Assembly (NCBI RefSeq): GCF_031846305.1
Contig: NZ_JAVRHY010000002.1
Span: 1-64,000, forward strand
Source of the DNA: Spectribacter acetivorans
Lineage (GTDB): Bacteria > Pseudomonadota > Gammaproteobacteria > Nevskiales > Salinisphaeraceae
DNA: 64,000 nt
Direction: 5' to 3'
The notes under the pieces were generated by a model. It was not told where the DNA came from, ran no database searches, and saw only the letters and a list, made by a program, of their open reading frames with translations. Positions 35,745 through 47,682 of this stretch are shown piece by piece. The position numbers were made by a program, and so were the translations under genes. Every line of letters starts with the position of its first letter. The stretch's first letter is position 1.

Positions 35745-37073
35745 TCAGGCCTTACCGAGCGCGGCCTGCCAGTGATCGACGCGGGCCAGCGTGTCGTCAA
35801 GATCGATGGTGGTCAGCTGGCGGTCACGCAGCAAACGTTTGCCGGCCACCCAGGTGTCGGTGACCTGACGACGGTCGCTGCTGTAGACGATCTGCGCCAC
35901 CGGGTCGTACAGCGGGCGGGTTTCCGGTGTGTCCAGGTCGATGGCGGTGCAATCCGCCCACTTGCCTGGCTCCAGGGAGCCGGTGTCCGCGTCCAGGCCC
36001 AGCGCCCGGGCGCCGTTGAGGGTGGCCATCTGCAGAACGGTGGCGGCGGGCAGGGCGGCCGCGTCACCGGCGGCAAGCTTGCCGATCAGGGCGGCGGTGC
36101 GCATCTCGCCGATCATGTCCAGATCATTGTTGCTGGCGGCGCCGTCGGTGCCGAGCGCCACGTTGACCCCGGCGTCCAGCAATTTCGCCACCGGGCACAG
36201 GCCGCTGGCCAGCTTAAGATTCGACTCCGGCGAATGCAGCACGTGGACGCCGGCGCGGGCGCAGTCCTCGATCTCGCTTTCCGTGAGCTGGGTCATGTGC
36301 ACCGCCAGCAGATTGGGCGTGACCAGACCCAGGTCGGCCAGCCGGGCCAGCGGCCGCCGGCCGTCCTGCTGCTCGGCCTGTTCCACCTCGAAGGCGGTTT
36401 CGTGCACGTGCATGTGAACCCGCAGGTCCATCTCGTCGGCCCGGGTGCGGACCGCCCGCAGCGGCTCGTCGGACACCGTGTAGGGCGCATGCGGGGCGAA
36501 GTTGGTGCTGATCAGCGGATGGTCCCGGTAGGCGTCACGCACCTGCTGGCCCTTGGCCAGGTATTCCTCGGTGGTGCTGGCCCAGGGGGTGGGGAAATCG
36601 ATCAGGATCATGCCCACGGCTGCCCGCATGCCGATGCGCGCCGTGGTGGCGGCGGTGACATCGGGGAAAAAGTACATGTCGTTGAAGCAGGTGGTGCCGC
36701 CGCGCAGCATTTCGGCGGCCGCCAGCTGGACGCCATCGGCGCAGAAGCCTTCCGACACGAAACGCCCCTCCGCCGGCCAGATGTGTTCCTGCAGCCACTC
36801 CATCAGCGGCAGATCGTCGGCCAGCCCCCGCATCAGATTCATCGCCGCGTGGGTGTGGGCGTTGATCAGGCCAGGAATCAGGGCCTGACGCGGGAGTTTG
36901 ATGGTCTCCCGGGCGGCAAAGCGTGCCGCGGCCTCGTCGGCCGGCAGTACCGCCCGAATGCGGCCGCCGTCCACCGCCAGGGCATGGCCTTCAAGCACCG
37001 CGCCCGCGGGCACCACCGGAATCAACCAGCGCGGCAGGATCAGCGTGTCGATGGGCTGGCGGGAGGCACTCAT
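35745..37073 (-). CDS. mtaD: TRZ/ATZ-family amidohydrolase, MTA/SAH deaminase-like
   Basis: This 442-residue amidohydrolase deaminates 5'-methylthioadenosine/S-adenosylhomocysteine-type substrates. The metal motif HTH appears in LINAHTHAAMNLMRG (about residue 73). HAPYTVSDEPL, VHMHVHE, HSPESNLKLASG and GTDGAASNNDLDM are the expected later ligands. In Pseudomonas the gene at this position encodes methylthioadenosine deaminase. It is divergent from gyrA and is the first gene of the mtaD-ubiG-mupP-yciK run. Confidence 0.88.
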   Translation of the reverse strand: MSASRQPIDTLILPRWLIPVVPAGAVLEGHALAVDGGRIRAVLPADEAAARFAARETIKLPRQALIPGLINAHTHAAMNLMRGLADDLPLMEWLQEHIWPAEGRFVSEGFCADGVQLAAAEMLRGGTTCFNDMYFFPDVTAATTARIGMRAAVGMILIDFPTPWASTTEEYLAKGQQVRDAYRDHPLISTNFAPHAPYTVSDEPLRAVRTRADEMDLRVHMHVHETAFEVEQAEQQDGRRPLARLADLGLVTPNLLAVHMTQLTESEIEDCARAGVHVLHSPESNLKLASGLCPVAKLLDAGVNVALGTDGAASNNDLDMIGEMRTAALIGKLAAGDAAALPAATVLQMATLNGARALGLDADTGSLEPGKWADCTAIDLDTPETRPLYDPVAQIVYSSDRRQVTDTWVAGKRLLRDRQLTTIDLDDTLARVDHWQAALGKA

Positions 37074-37156
37074 TCAGGGGCGTGTGAGGGCGATATCGCG
37101 ATGGCCGGGACTATATCAGACGGGGCCTCGCGGCAGGTGTCGGCATGCCCGGCCTA

Positions 37157-37165
37157 TGCTAAAAT
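37157..37165 (+). promoter_or_regulatory. Extended -10 promoter upstream of gyrA
   Basis: TGCTAAAAT forms an extended -10 (TG at 37157, TAAAAT 37160-37165), about 105 bases before gyrA. A -35 is not clear. The leader contains a GGCCGC/GCGGCC hairpin (37229-37244). Confidence 0.5.
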
Positions 37166-37269
37166 GCGGCGCTTGATCAGGCCTGCTTGCGTGCGCATCC
37201 GCACGCCGGGCACCCACCTCCCGGCCCGGGCCGCACATGCGGCCGGCCCGCATGAACGTGTGTACATCT

Positions 37270-39816
<2,547 letters not shown>

Positions 39817-39948
39817 TCGCACCGATCCGGCGCCCGCGCCGACGCGATTCTCGCCGTCCTGCCATGGGCGGGTCACGATAGTCGTTCAGGCTGTGCGCCC
39901 GCGAAACGACGGGTCTTTCATCGCATTCTTCAACACAAGAAGGTTTAC

Positions 39949-41025
39949 ATGGCACGAGTGTTCAATTTCAGTGCAGGCCCGGCGACGTTGCCGGAAAGCG
40001 TGCTCGCCCAGGTGCGCGACGACATGCTGGACTGGCAGGGCAGCGGCATGTCCGTCATGGAAATGAGCCACCGCGGGCCGGAGTTCGTATCCATCGCCGA
40101 GCAGGCCACGCAGGATCTGCGCACGCTGCTGGCGGTGCCGGACAACTACCGCATCCTGTTCCTGCAGGGCGGGGCCACCGCCCAGTTCGCCGGCGTGCCA
40201 CTGAATCTGCCCGGCGATCGGGCTGACTACATCGTGACCGGCAACTGGGGCAAGAAGGCCCACAAGGAAGCCGGCAAGTATCTCGACGCCCGCGTGGCCG
40301 CGACCGGCGACGACGGTTTCACCTCGATTCCCGATCAGAGCGACTGGGATCTGGATGCCGCTTCTCGCTACGTGCACATCACGCCCAACGAGACCATCCA
40401 GGGCGTGGAGTTCCCGAACGACCCCAACCTGGGCAGTGACGTGCCGCTGGTGGCCGACATGTCGTCGAACTTCCTGTCGCGGCCGGTGGACGTGTCGCGT
40501 TACGGCGTGATCTACGCCGGCGCCCAGAAGAACGCGGGCCCCGCGGGCATCTGCATGGTGATCGTCCGGGACGACCTGCTCGGCCACGCGGCGCCGGCCA
40601 CGCCGATGGTGCTGGACTGGCAGGCCCAGCTGGAGGCCGACTCCATGCTCAATACGCCGTCCTGCTTCGCCTGGTACGTCTGTGGCCTGGTGTTCCGCTG
40701 GCTGCTGGACAATGGTGGCCTGGAGACCATGGCTGCCACCAACGCCCGCAAGGCATCGCGGCTGTACGACTTCATCGATCAGAGTGACTTCTACCGCAAC
40801 CCGGTGGATCCGGCTGCCCGGTCACGCATGAATGTGCCGTTCCTGCTGGCGGACGACGGTCTGGACAAGAGCTTCCTCAGCGAAGCGGGGGAAGCCGGCC
40901 TGTCGTCGCTCAAGGGTCATCGGTCGGTGGGCGGCATGCGCGCGAGCATCTACAACGCCATGCCGGAGGCCGGCGTGGAAGCGCTGATCGATTTCATGCG
41001 CGATTTCGAACAGCGCAACGGCTGA
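39949..41025 (+). CDS. serC: Phosphoserine aminotransferase SerC
   Basis: SerC (358 residues) transaminates 3-phosphohydroxypyruvate to phosphoserine, and also acts in PLP synthesis. NFSAGPATLPESVLAQ opens the protein. The PLP Lys is in GVIYAGAQKNAGPAGICMVI (about residue 194). NETIQGVEF and the late SLKGHRSVGGMRASIYNAMP are diagnostic. It has an AAGAAGG site and lies 132 bases after gyrA. Confidence 0.98.
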   Translation: MARVFNFSAGPATLPESVLAQVRDDMLDWQGSGMSVMEMSHRGPEFVSIAEQATQDLRTLLAVPDNYRILFLQGGATAQFAGVPLNLPGDRADYIVTGNWGKKAHKEAGKYLDARVAATGDDGFTSIPDQSDWDLDAASRYVHITPNETIQGVEFPNDPNLGSDVPLVADMSSNFLSRPVDVSRYGVIYAGAQKNAGPAGICMVIVRDDLLGHAAPATPMVLDWQAQLEADSMLNTPSCFAWYVCGLVFRWLLDNGGLETMAATNARKASRLYDFIDQSDFYRNPVDPAARSRMNVPFLLADDGLDKSFLSEAGEAGLSSLKGHRSVGGMRASIYNAMPEAGVEALIDFMRDFEQRNG

Positions 41026-41055
41026 CGCAAGCATTGCGTCCACGCCGATAAGTGG

Positions 41056-41153
41056 TAACCGCAGATTACGCAGATTTCACAGATTAAATAATGGAAATAA
41101 ATGGTTGAGAATTTCCGTTAAATCTCTGCGTTAGCCTGCGAAATCTGTGGTTA
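41056..41153. repeat. AT-rich palindromic repeat between serC and serA
   Basis: TAACCGCAGATTACGCAG (from 41056) is repeated inverted at the other end, which reads TAACCACAGATTTCGCAG from 41153 leftward; 16 of 18 bases match. The 98-bp unit is strikingly AT-rich compared with its surroundings. Similar CAGATT-rich palindromes occur as dispersed intergenic repeats in many bacteria. It may be a MITE remnant or form a stable RNA hairpin. Confidence 0.6.
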
Positions 41154-41177
41154 AAGTTTTCTTCAAAGCAAGAGCCC

Positions 41178-42368
41178 ATGTACCGAATTCAGACGCTTAA
41201 CAACATCTCGCCGCTCGGACTCGATCGGTTTCCCCGTAATCTCTACGAAGTGGCTTCCGAGCTATCGCGGCCCGATGCCGTGATGGTGCGGTCGGCCGAC
41301 ATGCACGGCCTGGATCTGGACGACACGATCAAGGCCATCGGTCGTGCCGGCGCCGGGGTCAACAACATCCCGGTCGATCGCATGAGCGAGCGCGGCGTGC
41401 CGGTGTTCAACGCCCCCGGCGCCAACGCCAACGCGGTCAAGGAGCTGGTGTTGGCCGGATTGTTCCTGGCGGCCCGCAACATCGTCCAGGCCTGGGATTA
41501 CGTGCAGAAGCTGGATGACAGCGAGCCGGGCCTTAAGAAGAAGGTCGAAGCCGGCAAGAAGCAGTTCAAGGGCGTGGAACTGCCGGGCCGGACCATTGGT
41601 GTGGTTGGCCTGGGCGCCATCGGCGTGAAGGTGGCCAACACGGCCCGTGATCTGGGCATGAACGTGCTCGGCTACGACCCGGGCATTACCGTGAGCAATG
41701 CCTGGCGGTTGCATGCCGGCGTGGAGCAGGCGCTATCGGTGGATGAGCTCCTCTCGCGCTCCGATTTCGTGTCGATTCACGTGCCGCTGGTCGAGGCCAC
41801 CGAGAATCTGATCGACGCCAAGCGCCTGCGCCTGATGCGCCAGCAGGCGGTGCTGCTCAACTTCTCCCGGGCCGAAATCGTGGACGAGGCGGCGGTGCTG
41901 GAAGCGCTGGATGCCGACAAGCTGAGTAGCTATGTGTGCGACTTCCCCACGATGGCGTCGAAGAATCACCCGAAGGTGGTGTCGCTGCCGCATCTGGGTG
42001 CCTCCACGGACGAGGCCGAGGACAACTGTGCGGTGATGGTGGCGGATCAGATCCGGGACTACCTCGAGGTGGGCAACGTCCGCAATTCGGTGAATTTCCC
42101 CGAAACCATCATGCCGCCCACCGACGGCGCGCATCGCATCTGCATCGTCAACGCCAACGTGCCCAACATGGTGGGGCAGATTTCCTCCACCCTGGCCCGG
42201 CATGAACTCAACATCGCGGACCTGATCAACAAGTCGCGCAACCAGATCGCCTATACCCTGGTGGATGTCGACACCGAAGCCGACGAGGCGGTGCTGGAGG
42301 AAATCCGGGGCATTGAAGGCGTATTGTCGGTACGTTATCTCAACGCCGTGAGCGAACGCAGCAGCTGA
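41178..42368 (+). CDS. serA: D-3-phosphoglycerate dehydrogenase SerA (short ACT-domain type)
   Basis: SerA (396 residues) makes 3-phosphohydroxypyruvate, the substrate of the product of the preceding serC. The NAD motif is VGLGAIGVKVANTA. The active-site Arg is in LNFSRAEIVDE and the His in LPHLGAST. The Glu usually found in a DVFxxEP segment is not evident (CDFPTMASKNHP). A C-terminal ACT domain (about 320-390) would bind Ser. In many relatives serC is followed directly by pheA; here serA is inserted, behind a palindromic repeat. Confidence 0.93.
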   Translation: MYRIQTLNNISPLGLDRFPRNLYEVASELSRPDAVMVRSADMHGLDLDDTIKAIGRAGAGVNNIPVDRMSERGVPVFNAPGANANAVKELVLAGLFLAARNIVQAWDYVQKLDDSEPGLKKKVEAGKKQFKGVELPGRTIGVVGLGAIGVKVANTARDLGMNVLGYDPGITVSNAWRLHAGVEQALSVDELLSRSDFVSIHVPLVEATENLIDAKRLRLMRQQAVLLNFSRAEIVDEAAVLEALDADKLSSYVCDFPTMASKNHPKVVSLPHLGASTDEAEDNCAVMVADQIRDYLEVGNVRNSVNFPETIMPPTDGAHRICIVNANVPNMVGQISSTLARHELNIADLINKSRNQIAYTLVDVDTEADEAVLEEIRGIEGVLSVRYLNAVSERSS

Positions 42369-42372
42369 CACC

Positions 42373-43458
42373 ATGACCGACGATGGCCTCAAGGCGGCGC
42401 GTGACCGCATCGACCGGCTCGACGAGCAGCTGCAGGCGCTGATCGGCGAACGGGCGGGTCTGGCCCAGGAGATTGCCCGCATCAAGGCCGACATCGACGG
42501 CGAGGCCGGCGACTGCTATCGCCCCGCCCGCGAGGCCGAGGTCCTGCGGGCGGTGGCGGCGCGCAACCGCGGGCCGTTGTCCGACGAAACCGTCGTGCGT
42601 CTGATGCGCGAGGTGATGTCGGCCTGTCTGGCCCTTGAGTCGCCGCTCAAGGTGGCCTACCTGGGGCCGGAAGGCACCTACACCCAGGCGGCTGTCTACA
42701 AGCATTTCGGGCATTCGGTCACGGCGGTACCGCTGGCGGCGATCGACGAGATATTCCGCGAAGTGGAGGCTGGCAACGCCGATTACGGCGTGGTGCCGGT
42801 GGAGAACTCCACCGAGGGCGTGGTCAGTCACACGCTGGACCAGCTGGTCGGCAGCCGGCTGTCGATTGTCGGCGAGGTAGCCCTGGCGGTGCATCATCAT
42901 CTGTTGTCGCATGCGTCAGACCTCAGCGAGGTCAAGCGGGTGGTGTCGCATGCCCAGTCGCTGGCGCAGTGCCGCAAGTGGCTGGACGCCAAGCTGCCCA
43001 GCGTGATGCGCGAGGCGGTTGCCAGCAACGGCGAGGCAGCCCGCATGGTCCGCGACGAGCCAGCCGCCGCCGCGATTGCCGGCCGGGCGGCGTCGGAGCT
43101 CTACGAGCTGCCGATCCTGTGCGCCAATATCGAGGACGAGCCCAACAACACCACCCGTTTCCTGGTGCTGGGCCAGCAGTCGGTGCCGGCCACCGGCGAG
43201 GACATGACGTCCATTCTGGTATCCATCCACAACCGGCCTGGCATGCTGCATCGGCTACTGGCCCCGGCAGCCGACGCCGGGGTGGACCTGTCGCGCATCG
43301 AGTCGCGGCCGTCCCGGCGTCAGGCCTGGGACTACAATTTCTTCATCGATCTGGAAGGCCACGTGGCCGAGGATCGCGTCCGGCAGGTGATCGACCGGAT
43401 CGAGGCCGAAGCGGCCCATCTCAAGATTCTGGGGTCCTATCCCCGGGCCGTGCTCTGA
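42373..43458 (+). CDS. pheA: Bifunctional chorismate mutase/prephenate dehydratase (P-protein)
   Basis: PheA (361 residues) converts chorismate to prephenate and then phenylpyruvate. The AroQ mutase domain (about 1-90) has LKAARDRIDRLDEQLQALIGER. The dehydratase domain follows: YLGPEGTYTQAA, VPVENSTEGVVSHTLD and NNTTRFLVLG. The C-terminal ACT domain carries NRPGMLHRLL and IESRPSRR, the Phe feedback site. Only four bases separate it from serA. Confidence 0.98.
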   Translation: MTDDGLKAARDRIDRLDEQLQALIGERAGLAQEIARIKADIDGEAGDCYRPAREAEVLRAVAARNRGPLSDETVVRLMREVMSACLALESPLKVAYLGPEGTYTQAAVYKHFGHSVTAVPLAAIDEIFREVEAGNADYGVVPVENSTEGVVSHTLDQLVGSRLSIVGEVALAVHHHLLSHASDLSEVKRVVSHAQSLAQCRKWLDAKLPSVMREAVASNGEAARMVRDEPAAAAIAGRAASELYELPILCANIEDEPNNTTRFLVLGQQSVPATGEDMTSILVSIHNRPGMLHRLLAPAADAGVDLSRIESRPSRRQAWDYNFFIDLEGHVAEDRVRQVIDRIEAEAAHLKILGSYPRAVL

Positions 43459-43496
43459 CGGCGCTGCCGCCACTTACGCCAACCGTTTTCTCGCCG

Positions 43497-44624
43497 ATGC
43501 CCAGTTCGCTGCTCGACCATGTCAATGCGGGGATCCAGTCCCTGGCGCCCTACGAACCCGGCAAGCCGGTGGAGACCCTGCGCCGGGAGCTGGGTCTGAC
43601 CGACATCATCAAGCTTGCCTCCAACGAAAATCCGTTCGGCCCCTCGCCCAAGGCCGTGGCAGCGGTGACCGAGGCAGCCACCGAAGGCGCCCGCTATCCG
43701 GACGGCACCGGCTACCGGCTAAAGCAGGCCCTGGCGTCGTTTCACGACATCGACCCGGCGCGCATCACGCTCGGCAATGGCTCCAACGATCTGCTGTGCC
43801 TGCTGGGGCAGATTCTGCTCGGATCTGGCACCAACATCGTGATGGCGCGGCACGCCTTCGCGATCTATGGGCTGGTGGCCCTGGGCATGAACGCGGGGGT
43901 GCGCTGGGCCGAGGCCCGGGCGCCGGATTCGGCTATGCCATACGGCCATGATGCCGGGCAGCTGGCCGCGATGGTGGATGACGACACCCGCATCCTGTTC
44001 ATCGCCAATCCCAACAATCCCACCGGTACCTGGCTGTCGCCGGCGGCGATCGAGTCGTTGCTGGAACAGGTGCCGGCCCGGGTGATGGTGGTGCTGGACG
44101 AGGCCTACTGCGAATATCAGTCGCCGGATCAGCGGCCGGACAGCCGCGCCTGGCTTGAACGCTATCCCAATCTGGTGGTGACCCGGACGTTCTCCAAGGC
44201 CTACGGGCTGGCCGGGATGCGGGTGGGATATGCCCTGTCGCATGCGGATATCGCCGACCGGCTCAACCGGGTACGCCAGCCGTTCAACGTCAACAGCCTG
44301 GCCCTGGCTGCGGCCGAGGCGGCGCTGGGCGACGAGGCTCACCTGACCCGATCCGTCGATCACAATAATGCGGCGCTACCCGCCCTGACCGCTGGCCTGG
44401 AAGCGCTCGGCGGCCAGGTGCTGCCGTCGCAGGCCAACTTCGTCACCGCGGACATGGGCATGGATGGCGATCAGGCCTTTCAGGCCCTGCTGCGGGAGGG
44501 CGTGATCGTCCGGCCGATGGCGGGTTATGGCCTGCCGCGCCATTTGCGTATCACCGTGGGTACCGAGGCCGAGAACGAACGCTTTCTGGCGGCGATGGCC
44601 CGCGTGTTGGGTCGGACTGGATGA
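43497..44624 (+). CDS. hisC: Histidinol-phosphate aminotransferase HisC
   Basis: HisC (375 residues) is a PLP aminotransferase of histidine synthesis; homologues in this context can also act on aromatic amino acids. KLASNENPFGPSPKAVAA, NPNNPTGTWLS, VLDEAYCEYQ and the PLP Lys in TFSKAYGLAGMRVGYALS (about 224) identify it. ATG 43497 gives normal length; the open frame extends upstream into pheA only by chance. It overlaps tyrA by four bases. Confidence 0.94.
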   Translation: MPSSLLDHVNAGIQSLAPYEPGKPVETLRRELGLTDIIKLASNENPFGPSPKAVAAVTEAATEGARYPDGTGYRLKQALASFHDIDPARITLGNGSNDLLCLLGQILLGSGTNIVMARHAFAIYGLVALGMNAGVRWAEARAPDSAMPYGHDAGQLAAMVDDDTRILFIANPNNPTGTWLSPAAIESLLEQVPARVMVVLDEAYCEYQSPDQRPDSRAWLERYPNLVVTRTFSKAYGLAGMRVGYALSHADIADRLNRVRQPFNVNSLALAAAEAALGDEAHLTRSVDHNNAALPALTAGLEALGGQVLPSQANFVTADMGMDGDQAFQALLREGVIVRPMAGYGLPRHLRITVGTEAENERFLAAMARVLGRTG

Positions 44625-45508
44625 GCACGACACGCGTGACATCGGTCGCGATTATCGGCGTGGGTCTGATCGGCGGCTCCGCGGCTGCGACATGGCGGCG
44701 GGCGGGCTGTGTCGATCGGTTGATCGGCGCCGGTCGCGGTCGGGCCAACCTGGAGCGCGCGCTGGAACTTGGCCTGATTGACGAAATCGCCGAGTCGCCG
44801 GCGGACGCCGCAGCCCGGTCCGACCTGGTGCTGCTGGCCGTACCGGTTGGTGCCACCGCGGCGGTACTGGCCGATATCGCCCCCGCGCTGGGTAACCGGA
44901 CGATCGTTACCGATGCCGGCAGCACCAAAACCGGCGTGGTGGCGGACGCCCGGCGCATCCTGGGGCGAGCTGCAGCACGGTTCGTGCCGGGCCATCCGGT
45001 GGCGGGGACCGAATACAGCGGCGCCGACGCCGCCTTCGCGGCGCTGTTCGAAAACCGCCGGGTGATTCTGACGCCCGACACCGAAACCGATCCGGCGGCA
45101 GTTTCCACGGTGCGCGGTCTCTGGGAGGCGGCGGGGGCGCAGGTCTGCGAGATGACGCCCGAGCATCACGACGCGGTGCTGGCCGCGACCAGCCATCTGC
45201 CGCACGTGCTGGCCTACCAGCTGGTCGATACCCTGGCCGGCCTCGACGAACAGCAGGAAATCTTCGATTACGCCGCGGGCGGATTCGCCGATTTCACCCG
45301 CATTGCCAGTAGCAGCCCCGCCATGTGGAGCGACATCGTGCAGGCCAACCGCGACTGTCTGTTGCCCGTGATCGATCGCTATCTGGCCGAGTTGAACACC
45401 CTGCGCCAGGCGCTGGCCGATAACGACCGCGACGCCGTCAACCGGCGTTTCGAGCGGGCCAAAGCCGTGCGCGACCGGTTCGTGGACAACCGCACGGGCC
45501 GGACATGA
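44621..45508 (+). CDS. tyrA: Prephenate dehydrogenase TyrA
   Basis: TyrA (295 residues) oxidatively decarboxylates prephenate (or arogenate) to the tyrosine precursor. The NAD(P) motif is IIGVGLIGGSAAATW. DAGSTKTG, the active-site His in PGHPVAGTE, and the helical dimerisation part with SHLPHVLAYQL and FADFTRIASSSPAMW are typical. It is monofunctional, without a mutase domain. The start overlaps hisC and the end overlaps aroA by four bases each. Confidence 0.96.
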   Translation: MSTTRVTSVAIIGVGLIGGSAAATWRRAGCVDRLIGAGRGRANLERALELGLIDEIAESPADAAARSDLVLLAVPVGATAAVLADIAPALGNRTIVTDAGSTKTGVVADARRILGRAAARFVPGHPVAGTEYSGADAAFAALFENRRVILTPDTETDPAAVSTVRGLWEAAGAQVCEMTPEHHDAVLAATSHLPHVLAYQLVDTLAGLDEQQEIFDYAAGGFADFTRIASSSPAMWSDIVQANRDCLLPVIDRYLAELNTLRQALADNDRDAVNRRFERAKAVRDRFVDNRTGRT

Positions 45509-46824
45509 ACCGGGTCGACTGGGACGTCCGCGGCCTGGCATCGCCCGCCGGGGTGGTTCGGGTGCCGGGCGACAAGTCGATCTCCCACCGGGCCGTGATG
45601 CTGGCGGCGATTGCGGAAGGCCGCAGCGACATCAGCGGTTTTCTCGAGGGCGAGGATTGCCTGGCCACCATGCGGGCCTTCCAAGCGATGGGGGTGTCGA
45701 TCGCGCGCCGGGGTGATCAGCTCGTGGTGGACGGCGTGGGCCGCGATGGTCTCCAGCCGCCGGCCGAGCCGCTCGATCTGGGTAACTCCGGCACGTCGAT
45801 GCGGCTGCTCGCGGGGCTGCTGGCCGGACAGGCATTCGATGTGACCCTCACCGGCGACGACAGCCTGCAGCGACGCCCCATGAAACGGGTGATCGACCCG
45901 CTGCGGCTGATGGGCGCGGCTATCGCCGGCGACGATCAGGGGCGGGCGCCGCTGCGCATCGGCGGCGGGGCCCGGCTTGCCGGCATCCACTACGATATGC
46001 CCGTTGCCAGCGCCCAGGTGGCCTCCTGCCTGCTGCTGGCCGGGCTGTATGCGAGCGGCGAAACGGCGGTGATCGAGCCGGGCGTCTGTCGCGACCACAC
46101 CGAACGCATGCTCCAGGCGCTGGGTGCGGCGGTGACGCGGACCGGCAACGTTGTAAGCCTGGCCGGCGGCCAGTCCCTGCAGGGCGGGGCAATCGAGGTG
46201 CCGGCGGATATCTCCTCGGCGGCATTCGCTCTGGTGGCCGGGGCAATCAGTCCCGATGCCGATCTGCTAATCGAAGCCGTGGGCATCAATCCCACGCGCA
46301 CCGGTGTGCTGCAGATACTGCGATCGATGGGCGCCGCCATCGAGTGCCGCAACGAGCGGATGTGCGGCGGCGAGCCGGTGGCCGACCTGTACGTACGCGG
46401 CGGCCCGCTGACCGGCATTGACATCGACCCGGCGCTGGTGCCGCTGGCTATCGACGAATTTCCCGTGCTGTTCGTGGCCGCGGCCTGTGCGTCCGGCACC
46501 ACTCGACTGCGTGGCGCCGCCGAACTGCGGGTCAAGGAGAGCGACCGCCTGGCGGTGATGGCAACCGGCCTGCGGGCGATGGGCGTCGCGGTCACCGAAT
46601 ACGAGGATGGCATCGACATCACCGGCGGCCCGCTGACGGGCGCGCGGGTCGACAGCCACGGCGACCACCGGGTGGCGATGGCATTCGCGATCGCCGGCCT
46701 GCGGGCCGAGGGGGTGGTCCGGATCGACGACTGCGCCAATATCGCCACCTCGTTCCCCGGCTTCGAAACGGTGGCCGGCCAGCTCGGGCTGGATGTCGCC
46801 GTGCGCACCGGGGATTCGGCATGA
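45505..46824 (+). CDS. aroA: 3-phosphoshikimate 1-carboxyvinyltransferase (EPSP synthase)
   Basis: AroA (439 residues) joins shikimate-3-phosphate and PEP in the shikimate pathway. GDKSISHRAVMLAAIAEG, LGNSGTSMRLLAG, CRDHTERML, ELRVKESDRLAVM and DHRVAMAFAIAGL are the expected substrate motifs. The sequence resembles class II (glyphosate-tolerant type) enzymes because of its GNSGTSMRLL and DHTERML context; this is a judgement from memory. It overlaps both tyrA and cmk by four bases. Confidence 0.97.
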   Translation: MNRVDWDVRGLASPAGVVRVPGDKSISHRAVMLAAIAEGRSDISGFLEGEDCLATMRAFQAMGVSIARRGDQLVVDGVGRDGLQPPAEPLDLGNSGTSMRLLAGLLAGQAFDVTLTGDDSLQRRPMKRVIDPLRLMGAAIAGDDQGRAPLRIGGGARLAGIHYDMPVASAQVASCLLLAGLYASGETAVIEPGVCRDHTERMLQALGAAVTRTGNVVSLAGGQSLQGGAIEVPADISSAAFALVAGAISPDADLLIEAVGINPTRTGVLQILRSMGAAIECRNERMCGGEPVADLYVRGGPLTGIDIDPALVPLAIDEFPVLFVAAACASGTTRLRGAAELRVKESDRLAVMATGLRAMGVAVTEYEDGIDITGGPLTGARVDSHGDHRVAMAFAIAGLRAEGVVRIDDCANIATSFPGFETVAGQLGLDVAVRTGDSA

Positions 46825-47540
46825 GCACGCCGAGTGAACAGAACAATCACCGATTGGCCCCGGTGGTGGCGTTCGACGGGCCCGGCGGCTCCGGCAAGGG
46901 TACGTTGAGCCGGCTGGTGGCGGCCCGCCTGGGCTGGCATCTGCTCGATTCGGGCGCGCTTTATCGGCTGGTGGCGGTGGTGGCCGCCCGCGAAGGCTGG
47001 GACCCCGAGACGTCGGCGGATGTGGCGCGGGCGGCGGCCGCCGCGGCGGCGCTCGATGTGGCGTTTCCGGTGGCGGGCGATGGCAGCGATGCGGCGGTGC
47101 TGCTGGCCGGAGAGAACGTAACCGCGGTGATCCGCGACGAATCTGTGGCACGGCTGGCGTCCGGCTTTGCTGCGCACCCGCCGGTGCGGACGGCGCTGCT
47201 CGAACTGCAGCGACGATTGCGCCGCGCGCCCGGCCTGATCGCGGACGGCCGCGACATGGGCACGGTGGTATTTCCGGATGCCGAGCTCAAGCTCTATGTC
47301 ACCGCCAGTCCGGACGAGCGGGCGCGGCGCCGGTACGAGCAGTTGTCGCTGTCCGGGGGCGGTGCTAACATTGATCAGATTTACCGGGACATTGTCGAGC
47401 GGGACGCGCGGGATCAAGCGCGCACGCACTCGCCGATGAAACCCGCGGCCGATGCCGTCGAGGTGGACACCACCGGCGAGGCCGTCGAGCAAACGCTGGC
47501 ACGCGTATTCGGATTGCTGTCCGAGCGCGGGCTGGCCTGA
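46821..47540 (+). CDS. cmk: Cytidylate kinase
   Basis: Cmk (239 residues) phosphorylates CMP and dCMP. The P-loop is DGPGGSGKGTLSR. LLDSGALYRLVA and LIADGRDMGTVVFPDAELKLYV bind substrate. RRRYEQL and the LID-like IVERDARDQART follow. It is slightly longer than usual because of an Ala-rich stretch at about 60-80. The cmk-rpsA order is conserved, with 142 bases between them. Confidence 0.97.
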   Translation: MSTPSEQNNHRLAPVVAFDGPGGSGKGTLSRLVAARLGWHLLDSGALYRLVAVVAAREGWDPETSADVARAAAAAAALDVAFPVAGDGSDAAVLLAGENVTAVIRDESVARLASGFAAHPPVRTALLELQRRLRRAPGLIADGRDMGTVVFPDAELKLYVTASPDERARRRYEQLSLSGGGANIDQIYRDIVERDARDQARTHSPMKPAADAVEVDTTGEAVEQTLARVFGLLSERGLA

Positions 47541-47682
47541 CGAGAAGAAGGGGGCCCATCAGGGCATCAACGGACCGGCCCGGACGCAACGTTCGTGTCG
47601 GCGGTTTCACACAACAACACGGCACTTCGCCAGCCGGGCAACGACCCGCATCCGCCGGAGGCCGTAGGAAATTTCCTCAACC

